Below, in pieces: positions 24,235 through 32,900 of a stretch of 64,000 nt of DNA; the stretch's first letter is position 1, and every line of letters starts with the position of its first letter. Origin of the DNA: Cellulosimicrobium cellulans (lineage in GTDB: Bacteria; Actinomycetota; Actinomycetes; Actinomycetales; Cellulomonadaceae); contig NZ_BJNZ01000013.1 in the NCBI RefSeq assembly GCF_006539945.1, forward strand, positions 46,396 through 110,395, read 5' to 3'. Below the pieces are notes generated by a model. That model ran no database searches and had not been told where the DNA came from. It saw only the letters and a list, made by a program, of their open reading frames with translations. Made by a program: the position numbers and the translations under genes.

Positions 24235-25829
24235 AGCCCGTGAGGGGGCTGACGCTCGGCAACCGCTACCGCCTGGTGCGGCGCATCGCCGTCGGCGGCA
24301 TGGGCGAGGTGTGGGTCGCGGCCGACGACGCGCTCGGGCGCGAGGTGGCCGTCAAGGTCCTGCGGACCGAGTACGCGGGCAACGAGGACTTCCTCAACCG
24401 GCTGCGGACCGAGGCCCGCAACAGCGCCGCGCTCTCGCACCCCAACATCGCCCAGATGTACGACTACGGCGAGACCAACGGCTCCGGGTACCTCGTCATG
24501 GAGCTCGTCGTGGGCGAGCCCATGGCGGACCTGCTGGAGCGCGAGCCGGTGCTCCCCCCCGCCCGGCTCCTGCCGATCCTCGCCCAGACGGCGCGCGCCC
24601 TCCACGCGGCGCACCTGTCCGGCGTCGTGCACCGCGACGTCAAGCCGGGCAACATCCTCATCGACCGCTCCGGCACGGTGAAGATCACCGACTTCGGTGT
24701 CTCGCTCGCGGCCAACCAGGTCCCGATGACCGCGACCGGCATGGTGATGGGCACCGCCCAGTACCTGTCGCCCGAGCAGGCCGTCGGGCAGGCGGCCACG
24801 GGGGCGTCGGACATCTACGCGCTGGGCATCGTCGCGTACGAGTCGATCGTCGGGAACCGGCCGTTCACCGGGTCCACCCCGGTCGACATCGCGGTCGCGC
24901 ACGTCAACGAGCCCGTGCCGCCGCTCCCGTCGTCGGTCGACCCGGAGCTCTCCGAGCTCGTCATGGTCATGCTCGCCAAGGACCCGCTGGCGCGGCCGCA
25001 CCCGGCCGACGCCCTCGCGCGGGTCTTCGAGGAGATCCAGGCGCGCCTCGCGGCCGACCCGTGGTCCGCCCGTGCCGGCGCAGCCGCCAACACCCGGCGC
25101 GGCCGTCGCGCGCGCGCGGCGGAGGACGACGCCCCTCCGGCGCCGGAGCCGGACCCCGCTCCCGTCATCACGCCGCTCGTCATCCCGGCCGCCGTGCGCG
25201 ACCCGCACCCGGTCGACCCCGCGACGCCGTGGACCGCCCCGGAGGCCCGACCCGGCGCCCACGCCGCCGAACCCGCAGGCGGCCACCTCGCCGAGAGCGA
25301 CGCCGAGCCCGTGGGTCAGGCGCCCGCTCCGCCGTCCGACACGCCGCCCGCCCCCGGGCCCGCCCTGCCGTGGGAGCGCCCCGTCCCCGCGCCGGCGGGC
25401 GAGGACCCTGCCGGTCCCCGCGCCTACCCGCCGCGCCGCGAGATGCACGGCGGCACCCGCTCGTCGCGACGCCCGCAGCCGGCTCGGGGCGGCGCGCGGC
25501 CCGGCGTCGGCTCGGCCGCGAGCACCCCGTCAGCGCCGGCCACGCGGGCCGAGGCCCGACGGCAGTCGCAGGCGGCCCCGTCGCGGTCGTCCTCCGGTCG
25601 CCGCACGTCCACGACGACGGGGCGGCGCCTCGGCGGGTTGCCGAACGGCCTCACGTGGCCCCTCGTGGCCCTGCTGGGCCTGCTCCTCGTGCTGGTCGTC
25701 GCGACGATCGCCTCCCTGGGCGACCGGGGTGGGGACGATACGGACGCGGCTCCCGCGACCGTCGTCGAGACCGTCTCCCACGCCGCCCCGCCGGGCGTCC
25801 CGACTCCCTCCGGACGCGTGACATCGTGA
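24231..25829 (+). CDS. pknA: Ser/Thr protein kinase PknA
   Basis: 532 residues. Kinase domain about 10-270: glycine loop AVGGMGEVW, VAVKVLR lysine, HRDVKPGN catalytic loop, TDFGVS metal loop and GTAQYLSPEQ activation segment. A long Pro/Ala-rich, disordered cytosolic linker (about 285-470) precedes a membrane helix near 475-497 (WPLVALLGLLLVLVVATIASL) and a short outside tail without PASTA domains. The linker is longer than in mycobacterial PknA. It acts with PknB on division and wall proteins; pstP opposes it. Confidence 0.95.
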   Translation: MKPVRGLTLGNRYRLVRRIAVGGMGEVWVAADDALGREVAVKVLRTEYAGNEDFLNRLRTEARNSAALSHPNIAQMYDYGETNGSGYLVMELVVGEPMADLLEREPVLPPARLLPILAQTARALHAAHLSGVVHRDVKPGNILIDRSGTVKITDFGVSLAANQVPMTATGMVMGTAQYLSPEQAVGQAATGASDIYALGIVAYESIVGNRPFTGSTPVDIAVAHVNEPVPPLPSSVDPELSELVMVMLAKDPLARPHPADALARVFEEIQARLAADPWSARAGAAANTRRGRRARAAEDDAPPAPEPDPAPVITPLVIPAAVRDPHPVDPATPWTAPEARPGAHAAEPAGGHLAESDAEPVGQAPAPPSDTPPAPGPALPWERPVPAPAGEDPAGPRAYPPRREMHGGTRSSRRPQPARGGARPGVGSAASTPSAPATRAEARRQSQAAPSRSSSGRRTSTTTGRRLGGLPNGLTWPLVALLGLLLVLVVATIASLGDRGGDDTDAAPATVVETVSHAAPPGVPTPSGRVTS

Positions 25830-25939
25830 CGACATCGTTGTGCTTCCGGCTTTCCCGGACGCCCTCCAGTGGGATGATTGCGCCAGATGTGCCGCGCGCG
25901 GACGCGCCCGCGGCTCCGACGACACCGAAGGACGAATGA

Positions 25940-28000
25940 GTGGTGGACAACGCTCCCCGAGTGCTTGCCGGGCGCTACCAGGTCGGTGAGCTCATCGGCC
26001 GTGGTGGCATGGCCGAGGTGCACATCGGGCACGACAACCGCCTCGGTCGCACCGTCGCGATCAAGATCCTGCGGTCCGACCTCGCCCGCGACCCCACCTT
26101 CCTCGCGCGCTTCCGCCGCGAGGCCCAGGCGGCGGCGTCCCTCAACCACCCGGCCATCGTCGCGGTGTACGACACGGGCGAGGACGTCCACGCGGACGCC
26201 ACCGGCAACTCGGTGCACGTCCCGTTCATCGTCATGGAGTACGTCGAGGGCCACACGGTCCGCGACATCCTCCGCGACGGCCAGGCCGTCCCCATCGACG
26301 AGGCCGTCGAGATCACCGCGGGCGTGCTCGCGGCGCTCGAGTACTCGCACCACGCCGGCATCGTGCACCGGGACATCAAGCCCGCGAACGTCATGATCAC
26401 GCCCACGGGCGCCGTCAAGGTCATGGACTTCGGCATCGCCCGCGCCATGGCGGACTCGGCCGCGACGATGACGCAGACCCAGGCCGTCATCGGCACCGCC
26501 CAGTACCTCTCGCCGGAGCAGGCGCGCGGCGAGACGGTCGACGCGCGCTCCGACCTGTACTCCACCGGCTGCCTGCTCTACGAGCTGCTCACCGGCCGCC
26601 CGCCGTTCATCGGCGACTCGCCCGTCGCGGTGGCCTACCAGCACGTGCGCGAGGCCCCGGCGACGCCGAGCGCCGTCGCGCCCGACGTGCCCGAGGTCCT
26701 CGACCGCATCACGCTCAAGGCGCTCGCCAAGGACCGCACGGCCCGGTACTCGAACGCGGCGGAGTTCCGCGCCGACCTCGAGAACGCCGTGCGCGGCGGG
26801 GCGATCACGGCCCCCGCGCTCGGGGTCGCCGCAGCCGCGGCCGGCCTCGGAGCCGCCGCCGCGGCCGCCGACCTCCAGCCCACGATGGTGGAGTCCGCCA
26901 CACAGGTCATGGCCCCCGCGGCCGCCTCCCCGAACCCGTGGGCGACGAGCGTGGCGCCGGCGGTCCCGCCCGGGGACGAGGTGCCGGGGGAGGACGAGGA
27001 GGAGCCCAAGAGCCGCAAGGGCCTCATGTGGACCCTCATCGCGATCGGCGTGCTCGCCCTCGCCGCGATCGTCACGATGCTCGTCATCAACGGCCAGGGC
27101 GAGGACGAGCCGACGACGGGCACCGTCCCGACGCTCTCGGCCGGCGTGACGCCGGAGGAGGCCGAGCAGAAGATCACCGACGCCGGCTTCGAGTACGCCC
27201 AGGCGATCGACCAGGAGTCGACGGAGGCCGAGGGGACGTTCACGAAGACCGATCCCGCGGGCGGCACCGAGGCCGACCTCGGCTCGACCGTCACGGCCTT
27301 CTTCTCCGCCGGTCCAGACGCCGTCGTGATCCAGGACGTCAAGGGCAAGTCCCAGGACGAGGCGCGCCAGATCCTCGAAGGACAGGGGCTGACGGTCACG
27401 TCGGGCGGCTCCGAGGACTCGAAGGACGTCCCGAAGGACGCGGCGACGCGTACCGAGCCGGCGGCAGGGCAGTCCGTCGCCGGCGGCTCGACCGTCACGC
27501 TCTTCGTCTCGTCCGGCCTCGTCGCCCTGCCCGAGCTCGTGGGCGACCAGCGCCAGAGCGCCGAGCAGAAGATCACCGACCTCGGTCTCAAGCCGGTCGT
27601 GAACGAGGTGGAGTCCGACGAGCCGGAGGGCCAGGTCGTCGCGCAGCGCCCCAACGCCGGCAGCGTGCCGCAGGGCTCGGAGGTCACCATCGACGTCGCG
27701 ATCCCGAAGGCGGAGGAGCCGGAGACGACGAACGTCCCGAACAACCTCGTCGGCATGACCTTGGACCAGGCAAGCGACGCGCTCGGAGGTGCGGGGCTCA
27801 ACCCTGGGACGCAGCAGAACCAGGAGTCCGACCAGTGGCCGGCCGGGGTCGTCATCGGCTCCGACCCCGGGGGCGGCACCGAGGTCGAGGTCGGCACCGA
27901 GGTCTCGCTCATCGTGTCGACCGGCCCCGGCCCGTCGACCGGGGGCGACAACGGTGGCGGCGGACCGGGCGGCGGCGGTGGGGGCAACGGCGACGGCTGA
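25940..28000 (+). CDS. pknB: Ser/Thr protein kinase PknB with four PASTA domains
   Basis: 686 residues. Kinase domain about 11-275 (GRGGMAEVH, VAIKILR, HRDIKPANVM, MDFGIA, GTAQYLSPEQ), Ala-rich juxtamembrane part, one helix at about 362-384, then four PASTA repeats (about 390-660) and a Gly-rich tail. PASTA domains bind muropeptides or lipid II and localise the kinase to growth zones. Two adjacent GTG codons can start it; GAAGGA at 25926-25931 is the ribosome site. The 110-base gap after pknA suggests its own promoter as well. A strong terminator follows. Confidence 0.96.
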   Translation: MVDNAPRVLAGRYQVGELIGRGGMAEVHIGHDNRLGRTVAIKILRSDLARDPTFLARFRREAQAAASLNHPAIVAVYDTGEDVHADATGNSVHVPFIVMEYVEGHTVRDILRDGQAVPIDEAVEITAGVLAALEYSHHAGIVHRDIKPANVMITPTGAVKVMDFGIARAMADSAATMTQTQAVIGTAQYLSPEQARGETVDARSDLYSTGCLLYELLTGRPPFIGDSPVAVAYQHVREAPATPSAVAPDVPEVLDRITLKALAKDRTARYSNAAEFRADLENAVRGGAITAPALGVAAAAAGLGAAAAAADLQPTMVESATQVMAPAAASPNPWATSVAPAVPPGDEVPGEDEEEPKSRKGLMWTLIAIGVLALAAIVTMLVINGQGEDEPTTGTVPTLSAGVTPEEAEQKITDAGFEYAQAIDQESTEAEGTFTKTDPAGGTEADLGSTVTAFFSAGPDAVVIQDVKGKSQDEARQILEGQGLTVTSGGSEDSKDVPKDAATRTEPAAGQSVAGGSTVTLFVSSGLVALPELVGDQRQSAEQKITDLGLKPVVNEVESDEPEGQVVAQRPNAGSVPQGSEVTIDVAIPKAEEPETTNVPNNLVGMTLDQASDALGGAGLNPGTQQNQESDQWPAGVVIGSDPGGGTEVEVGTEVSLIVSTGPGPSTGGDNGGGGPGGGGGGNGDG

Positions 28001-28029
28001 TCGGCCGCCGTGCCCCGAGCACCCTGACG

Positions 28030-28061
28030 AACGGGCCCCCACCTCGCGAGGGGGGCCCGTT
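28030..28061 (+). terminator. Terminator after pknB
   Basis: An 11-bp perfect stem (28030-28040 with 28051-28061) around ten bases, 30 bases past the pknB stop. It closes the fhaA-pknB operon. Confidence 0.8.
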
Positions 28062-28145
28062 CGCCGTGCTGGCAGAGGCGGCGGCCGCACCGGTGGCGGC
28101 AGGGCAGCGGCCTGCGCCCGGAAGGCGCCGCCGGGTCTGGCCGGG

Positions 28146-28805
28146 CTACTGCCGGACGAGCGGCGCCATGCCTGCCGAACGCTCGACGGCGCCGTCGAGC
28201 CCGCACGCCTCGAGCCAGTTCGCGAGCAGGCGGTGGCCGCCCTCGGTGAGCACGGACTCGGGGTGGAACTGGACGCCGTGCAGGGGCAGGTCCTTGTGCT
28301 GGAGGCCCATGATGACGCCGCCGGAGGTCGACGCGGTCACCTCGAGCTCGGCGGGCACGGTGTCGCTCACGACGGCGAGCGAGTGGTAGCGCGTCGCGGT
28401 GAACGGGGCGGGGAGCCCGGCCAGGACGCCCTCGCCCTCGTGCTCGACGAGGCTCGTCTTGCCGTGCATGAGCTCGGGCGCGTGCGTGACCGTCGCGCCG
28501 TACACCTCGGCGAGCGCCTGGTGACCCAGGCACACGCCGAGCATCGGCGTCCGCGAGGAGGCGCACGCGCGGATGACCTGCTCGCTCTGGCCCGCCTCCT
28601 TGGGGGTGCCAGGCCCGGGGGAGACGAGGACGCCGTCGAACACGGTGCCGTCGACGTCGTGGAACCGACCCTCGGCGTCGGGCTCGGGCACGGCGTCGTT
28701 GCGCACGACGACGGTCTCCGCGCCGAGCTGGTCGAGGTAGCCGACGATCGTGTAGACGAACGAGTCGTAGTTGTCCACGACGAGGATGCGGGTCTGGTGG
28801 GTCAT
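28146..28805 (-). CDS. pabA: Class I glutamine amidotransferase (PabA/TrpG type)
   Basis: 219 residues. The catalytic cysteine is in MLGVCLGHQALAE and the His-Glu pair in GVQFHPESV; the opening ILVVDNYDSFVYTIV is typical of PabA/TrpG. It releases ammonia from glutamine for a chorismate-using partner. The partner (PabB or TrpE) is not in the window, so folate versus tryptophan cannot be told; PabA is the usual annotation for this neighbourhood. The ATG overlaps the stop of a 64-residue membrane protein (ATGA), placing it last in the DUF881-sortase operon. Confidence 0.9.
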   Translation of the reverse strand: MTHQTRILVVDNYDSFVYTIVGYLDQLGAETVVVRNDAVPEPDAEGRFHDVDGTVFDGVLVSPGPGTPKEAGQSEQVIRACASSRTPMLGVCLGHQALAEVYGATVTHAPELMHGKTSLVEHEGEGVLAGLPAPFTATRYHSLAVVSDTVPAELEVTASTSGGVIMGLQHKDLPLHGVQFHPESVLTEGGHRLLANWLEACGLDGAVERSAGMAPLVRQ

Positions 28806-28996
28806 CGCGGGGCCTCCACGGACACTGCGCCGGCGGCGTCGGTCTGGATGTTGGGGTCGTTGAACGGCATGTACTCGGACACGAGCGGGAACAGCCACTC
28901 GAAGCACGCGAGCACCACGGCGGCCGCGAGGACGAGCAGGATCAGCACCCGGACCCATGCCGGGCCGGGCAGCACGCGCCACAGCGCCCCGTACAT
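28802..28996 (-). CDS. Small single-pass membrane protein (64 aa)
   Basis: Encoded between the sortase and the amidotransferase, overlapping one base with the first (TGATG) and four with the second (ATGA). It has one hydrophobic helix (WVRVLILLVLAAAVVLACFEWLF, about 14-36) and a short outside tail with FNDPNIQ. A GTG one codon upstream is an alternative start. No family is recognised with certainty; similar small proteins with an FxxDPNI-like tail are seen near sortase/pabA in other actinobacteria, to my recollection. Tight coupling argues that it is real. Confidence 0.75.
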   Translation of the reverse strand: MYGALWRVLPGPAWVRVLILLVLAAAVVLACFEWLFPLVSEYMPFNDPNIQTDAAGAVSVEAPR

Positions 28997-29775
28997 CACG
29001 CGCTCCCTTCGGCCGCAGGTGCCGCCTGGCCGACCAGGTCGGGCGGCGTGCCGTCCTCGACGGGCATCCAGTAGTCCAGCTTCGCGTTGACGATGAACCG
29101 CGCCACGAGCGAGTTCAGCCCGATCGGGTGGCACGTCGTCAGGGTGAGGTACCGCTCCGTCGGCTCGACGCCGGGCTGCCACGGGACGGGCGCCACGGCC
29201 TCCACCTGGTCGGGCTTCACGGCCTGCATGTGGTCCACGCGGTACACGTACCAGACCCCGCCGGCCTCCACGACGATCGGGTCACCGATCTCGAGCTCCT
29301 CCACGTCGTGGAAGATCTTGCCGTACGTCTGCCGGTGCCCCGCGAGCGAGAAGTTGCCGATGGCGCCCGGCATGACGGTCTCCGGGTAGTGCCCCGCCTG
29401 GCCCTGGTCGAGGATCGAGCGCTTGTCCGTCCCCTCGGCGATCGGCATCATCTTGCCGTCCCAGCGCGGCACGTAGAGCGTTCCCCACACCTCGCCCAGC
29501 GCGGGCGCCTCCATGACGGGCGGCTCGTCGCGGCGCACAGCCGTCGCGACGTCCGCGGGGTCCGGCGTGGGCGCGTCCATCTCCTCCAGGACCTGCGCCT
29601 GCACGCGGTCGGCCTGCACGTCCGTCCACCACAGCTGCCACACCACGTACAGCCCCAGCAGGATGCCCAGCGTGATGAGCAGCTCCCCGACGACGCCCAC
29701 GACCGCGGACACCGGACCACGCCCCGAGGCGCGGCGGCCGGCGTGCCGCACCGGCGCGGGAGCGGTGGCCGTCAC
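28996..29775 (-). CDS. Class E sortase
   Basis: 259 residues, GTG start overlapping the DUF881 stop (GTGA). One membrane helix near 25-45, then the sortase beta-barrel with catalytic histidine in FSLAGHRQTYG, cysteine in TLTTCHPIG and arginine in VARFIVNAK. Class E sortases of actinobacteria attach proteins with LAxTG signals to the wall. A protein with LATTG at its C-terminus is encoded at 43647-45194 in this same window, a likely substrate. It is second in a four-gene coupled operon. Confidence 0.92.
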   Translation of the reverse strand: MTATAPAPVRHAGRRASGRGPVSAVVGVVGELLITLGILLGLYVVWQLWWTDVQADRVQAQVLEEMDAPTPDPADVATAVRRDEPPVMEAPALGEVWGTLYVPRWDGKMMPIAEGTDKRSILDQGQAGHYPETVMPGAIGNFSLAGHRQTYGKIFHDVEELEIGDPIVVEAGGVWYVYRVDHMQAVKPDQVEAVAPVPWQPGVEPTERYLTLTTCHPIGLNSLVARFIVNAKLDYWMPVEDGTPPDLVGQAAPAAEGSA

Positions 29776-30593
29776 GACGCCACCGCGCCGGAGGGCCGGG
29801 CGTAGCGGAGCTCGAGCGCGCCCTCGTAGCCGGGGAGCTCGAGGTCCGACTTGTCCTCGACCGACCAGCCCAGGTTCACGGCGTCGACGTACTCCTGGTA
29901 CACCTGCACGCCGGGCGAGCGCTCCAGGGCGTCGCGCAGCGCGTCGGGGTCGCCCACGGCCTCCACGACGTAGGGCGGCGAGTACACGCGGCCGTGCAGC
30001 AGGAGGATGTTGCCCGCGCAGCGGAACGCCGACGTCGCGGTGACGCGCTGACCCTGGAGCGTCATCGCCTCCGCGCCGCCGGCCCACAGGGCGTTGACGA
30101 CGGACTGGATGTCCTGCTGGTGCACGACCAGGTCGTCCGGACGGATCTGCGGCGGGTAGTTGCCCTCCGGGGGTGCGTCGTCGAGCGAGACGGACAGGCC
30201 CGTGCCACTGACCGGCGTCGTGCCCGCCGCGACCGCGGTGCGCGACGCGAGGTCGGGGTCGACGCCGGCCGGCACGTCGCCGGTCTGCGACAGTCCCGCG
30301 ATCTCCTCCGTGAGAGCGTCGACCTGGGCCGAGAGGTCGGCCACGCGGTCCGACTCGCGGTCGACGAGCTGGGCGAGGTTCTCGGGGTGACGCGAGTCGT
30401 CGCCCCGGGCGAGGCGGGCGTTCGCCGTGAACATCACGCCGGCGAGCGCGAGGACGAGCGCGACGGTCACGGCGGACCGGACCCTGCGGGAGCGCGGCGG
30501 CACAGCAGGTGCGGCCGGCGACGGCGCGGGACCGCCCGCGACCGCCTCGGCGGGCTCGTCGGGCGTCGCGGAGGCGGGGTCGGTGCTGCTCAC
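29772..30593 (-). CDS. DUF881 family membrane-anchored protein
   Basis: 273 residues from GTG. A Pro/Ala-rich cytosolic start, one helix at about 40-60 (RSAVTVALVLALAGVMFTANA), a short coiled coil (ESDRVADLSAQVDALTEEIAGL) and the DUF881 domain with NYPPQIRPDDLVVHQQDIQSVVNALWAGGAEAM. DUF881 proteins are widespread near crgA and sortases in actinobacteria and are of unknown function, thought to act in division or wall synthesis. It heads the operon DUF881-sortase-64 aa protein-pabA. Confidence 0.92.
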   Translation of the reverse strand: MSSTDPASATPDEPAEAVAGGPAPSPAAPAVPPRSRRVRSAVTVALVLALAGVMFTANARLARGDDSRHPENLAQLVDRESDRVADLSAQVDALTEEIAGLSQTGDVPAGVDPDLASRTAVAAGTTPVSGTGLSVSLDDAPPEGNYPPQIRPDDLVVHQQDIQSVVNALWAGGAEAMTLQGQRVTATSAFRCAGNILLLHGRVYSPPYVVEAVGDPDALRDALERSPGVQVYQEYVDAVNLGWSVEDKSDLELPGYEGALELRYARPSGAVAS

Positions 30594-30914
30594 GCGACCG
30601 TCTCCTTCCTGGGCGGACGAGGTCGTCGGCCGTCTCTCCGGGGTGTCACTGCCGTGCGTCTGTCAGGTCGTCGTCACCGCGACAGTGCCGTTGCCCGCGC
30701 GCGGTGTCCGTGCCTATTGTGTGCGCCCACTACGCTAGTCGACGAACGTCGTCCACGATCGTGACGGACCCGTGCTCCTACGGAGCCTCGCGGCGCGTCG
30801 ACGACCTTCGCCCGAGCCATGCACGGTTCCTGCACGACGACGGCAGGCGTCCGCTCCCGCGGTGCGTCCCGACGCCGCCCGCAGCGGACCCCACCAGGAC
30901 AGGAGCCCACCCTC
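30594..30914. other. Divergent intergenic region between the DUF881 operon and crgA
   Basis: 321 bases carrying the 5' regions of two divergent units. No gene is convincing. A possible sigma-A-like pair for crgA is TTGCCC near 30691 with TATTGT near 30714, but this is weak. Confidence 0.35.
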
Positions 30915-31166
30915 GTGCCCGAGTCGAAGTCGCGCAAGAAGCCCAAGCCGCAGCGTCCGCCGAGCGTGCCCAAGCCCGAGTCGGGCAACCCGCGCTGGCT
31001 CGTGCCCACGATGCTCGGGCTCATGCTGCTCGGGCTGGCGTGGATCGTGCTGTTCTACCTCAGCGGGTCCGCGCAGCTCCCGATCCCGGCGCTCGGCGCC
31101 TGGAACCTCGGCGTGGGCTTCGCGTTCATCATCGCGGGCTTCGCGCTCACCACACGCTGGAAGTAG
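30915..31166 (+). CDS. crgA: Cell division protein CrgA
   Basis: 83 residues, GTG start. A basic N-terminus (PESKSRKKPKPQRPP) is followed by two membrane helices (about 28-48 and 62-80) ending in TTRWK. This is the size and layout of CrgA, which binds FtsZ, FtsQ and PBPs and helps place the septum. It is often found between the DUF881/sortase genes and rhomboid/PPIase genes near the origin, as here. Monocistronic. Confidence 0.9.
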   Translation: MPESKSRKKPKPQRPPSVPKPESGNPRWLVPTMLGLMLLGLAWIVLFYLSGSAQLPIPALGAWNLGVGFAFIIAGFALTTRWK

Positions 31167-31180
31167 GCGGTCCGACGGCG

Positions 31181-31204
31181 GCCGCGCGCCTCGCGGCGCG
31201 CGGC
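31181..31204. terminator. Weak GC hairpin after crgA
   Basis: Arms 31181-31189 and 31196-31204 pair over 9 bp, 15 bases past the crgA stop. Could serve crgA, and the opposite rhomboid gene from farther away. Low confidence because such GC repeats arise easily here. Confidence 0.35.
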
Positions 31205-31298
31205 GCGCCGAGCGACCCGTGGGGCAGGGAATGACACCGGCGTAGTTCCACACCTGTGAGTAACCCTGGGGATAACTCTCCCGGGCGATCGTCCGGGA

Positions 31299-32135
31299 TC
31301 AGCCGACGAGAGTCCCGACCTGGGCTGCCGAGGCATAGGTCAGCCACGCTGCCGCGACGAGCGCGACCGCGACGGCCGCCGTCGCGCCCACGGACACCAG
31401 GGTGCGGCGTTCCTTCGGCGCGTACGCGTACGCGGCCCCGAGGGCGAGGCCGACGACGAGCCCACCGAGGTGCGCCTGCCACGCGATGCCGGTGAAGAAG
31501 AGACCGATCGCGAAGTTGATGCCGATGAGCACGACGATCTGCATCGCGTTACGACCGGTGCGCCGCAGCACGAGCAGGATGGCCCCGAAGAGCCCGAACA
31601 CGGCGCCCGAGGCACCGACCACGGGCTGGTACCACCCCTCCGACGCCGGACCGCCCGCGAGGACGAGGTAGCCGACCGAGCCGCCGACCGCCGACAACAG
31701 GTAGAGCGCGACGAAGTGCCAGCGGCCGAGCATCTGCTCGAGGAACGGCCCCGTGACCCACAGCGCGTACATGTTGAAGAGGATGTGGACGGGGCTCGTG
31801 GAGTGCAGGAACGCCGACGTGAGGAAGCGGTACGGCTCGTCCTCGCCGATGACCGGTGCGAACCACCACAGCCGCGTCCACTCGCCGCCGGTGACGAGCT
31901 GGAGGATCCAGCTCACGACGCACAGACCGATGATCGTGAACGTCACGACCGGCGGGCCGCCGCGGACCGTGCCGCCGAGCGCGCTGCGCTGCGTCGGCGC
32001 CTGCCGGGCCGCCTCGCGCACGCAGTCGACGCACTGCACGCCGACCGCGGCCGGGCGCTGGCACTCCGGGCACGCGGGGCGACCGCAGCGCTGGCAGCGT
32101 ACGTACGACACCCGGTCCGGGTGCCGCGGGCACAC
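31299..32135 (-). CDS. Rhomboid-family intramembrane serine protease with zinc-ribbon-like N-terminus
   Basis: About 278 residues. A cysteine-rich start (CPRHPDR, RCQRCGRPACPEC, QCVDC) looks like a small zinc-binding module. Six or so helices follow with the catalytic serine in GASGAVFG and histidine in QAHLGGL; HILFNMYALW is the family's first helix motif. It cleaves membrane proteins within the bilayer. The GTG at 32135 is the first ordinary start; the frame stays open to a CTG at 32222 whose last two bases begin the TGA stop of the PPIase gene, so a longer protein with a Pro/Gly-rich leader is possible. Confidence 0.9.
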   Translation of the reverse strand: MCPRHPDRVSYVRCQRCGRPACPECQRPAAVGVQCVDCVREAARQAPTQRSALGGTVRGGPPVVTFTIIGLCVVSWILQLVTGGEWTRLWWFAPVIGEDEPYRFLTSAFLHSTSPVHILFNMYALWVTGPFLEQMLGRWHFVALYLLSAVGGSVGYLVLAGGPASEGWYQPVVGASGAVFGLFGAILLVLRRTGRNAMQIVVLIGINFAIGLFFTGIAWQAHLGGLVVGLALGAAYAYAPKERRTLVSVGATAAVAVALVAAAWLTYASAAQVGTLVG

Positions 32136-32218
32136 GGGCGGGACGGCAGGACCGTCGTGCGGTCCGGCCGTCCCGTACGCGGGCGGGCCGGGGGGCCCGG
32201 GAGGTGTGGTCGAGATGG

Positions 32219-32758
32219 TCAGTCCTCGATGGTGACCGACGTGATGACGATGTCCTCCTGGGGACGGTCGCCGGGACGCGTCGGCGTGGCGTTGATCGCG
32301 TCGACGACCGCGCGGGACTCGTCGTCCGCGACCTCGCCGAAGATCGTGTGCTTGCCGTTGAGCCACGGGGTCGGCACCGTCGAGACGAAGAACTGCGACC
32401 CGTTGGTGCCCTCGGCCTCGCCCGTGACCGGGTTGCGGCGCACGCCCGCGTTCGCCATCGCCAGGAGGTAGGGGCGGTCGAACTGGAGCTCGGGGTGGAT
32501 CTCGTCGTTGAACGTGTAGCCGGGACCGCCCGTCCCGGTGCCCAGCGGGCAGCCGCCCTGGATCATGAAGTCCTGGATCACGCGGTGGAAGATCAGGCCG
32601 TCGTAGAACGGCTCGGTGCGCTCTGCGCCGGTGCGGGGGTCGGACCACGTCGTGGTGCCCTTCGCGAGCCCGACGAAGTTCGCCACCGTCTTCGGGGCGT
32701 GGTTCGGCAGGAGCTCGATCCGGATGTCACCTGCGGTCGTGTGGAGGGTTGCGAACAT
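32219..32758 (-). CDS. Cyclophilin-type peptidyl-prolyl cis-trans isomerase
   Basis: 179 residues, no signal peptide, hence cytosolic. The cyclophilin motifs are clear: FHRVIQDFMIQGG with the catalytic arginine, GPGYTFNDE, and GTNGSQFFVST. It catalyses proline isomerisation during folding. ATG at 32758; an upstream ATG three codons away is possible. It lies directly before the rhomboid gene on the same strand, probably one transcript, a pairing often seen near gyrA in actinobacteria. Confidence 0.94.
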   Translation of the reverse strand: MFATLHTTAGDIRIELLPNHAPKTVANFVGLAKGTTTWSDPRTGAERTEPFYDGLIFHRVIQDFMIQGGCPLGTGTGGPGYTFNDEIHPELQFDRPYLLAMANAGVRRNPVTGEAEGTNGSQFFVSTVPTPWLNGKHTIFGEVADDESRAVVDAINATPTRPGDRPQEDIVITSVTIED

Positions 32759-32900
32759 GGGCACCATCCTCCCACGAGACCCGCGCGCGACCCGTCCGAC
32801 GCGATGTCTCGCGGGTCGGGCACGGTGGTGGCAGAGTGGTCGGAAACGCCCATCGCATCCGCCCTTTCGTCCCGTCGGACGACGACCCCGGGGAGCACGC

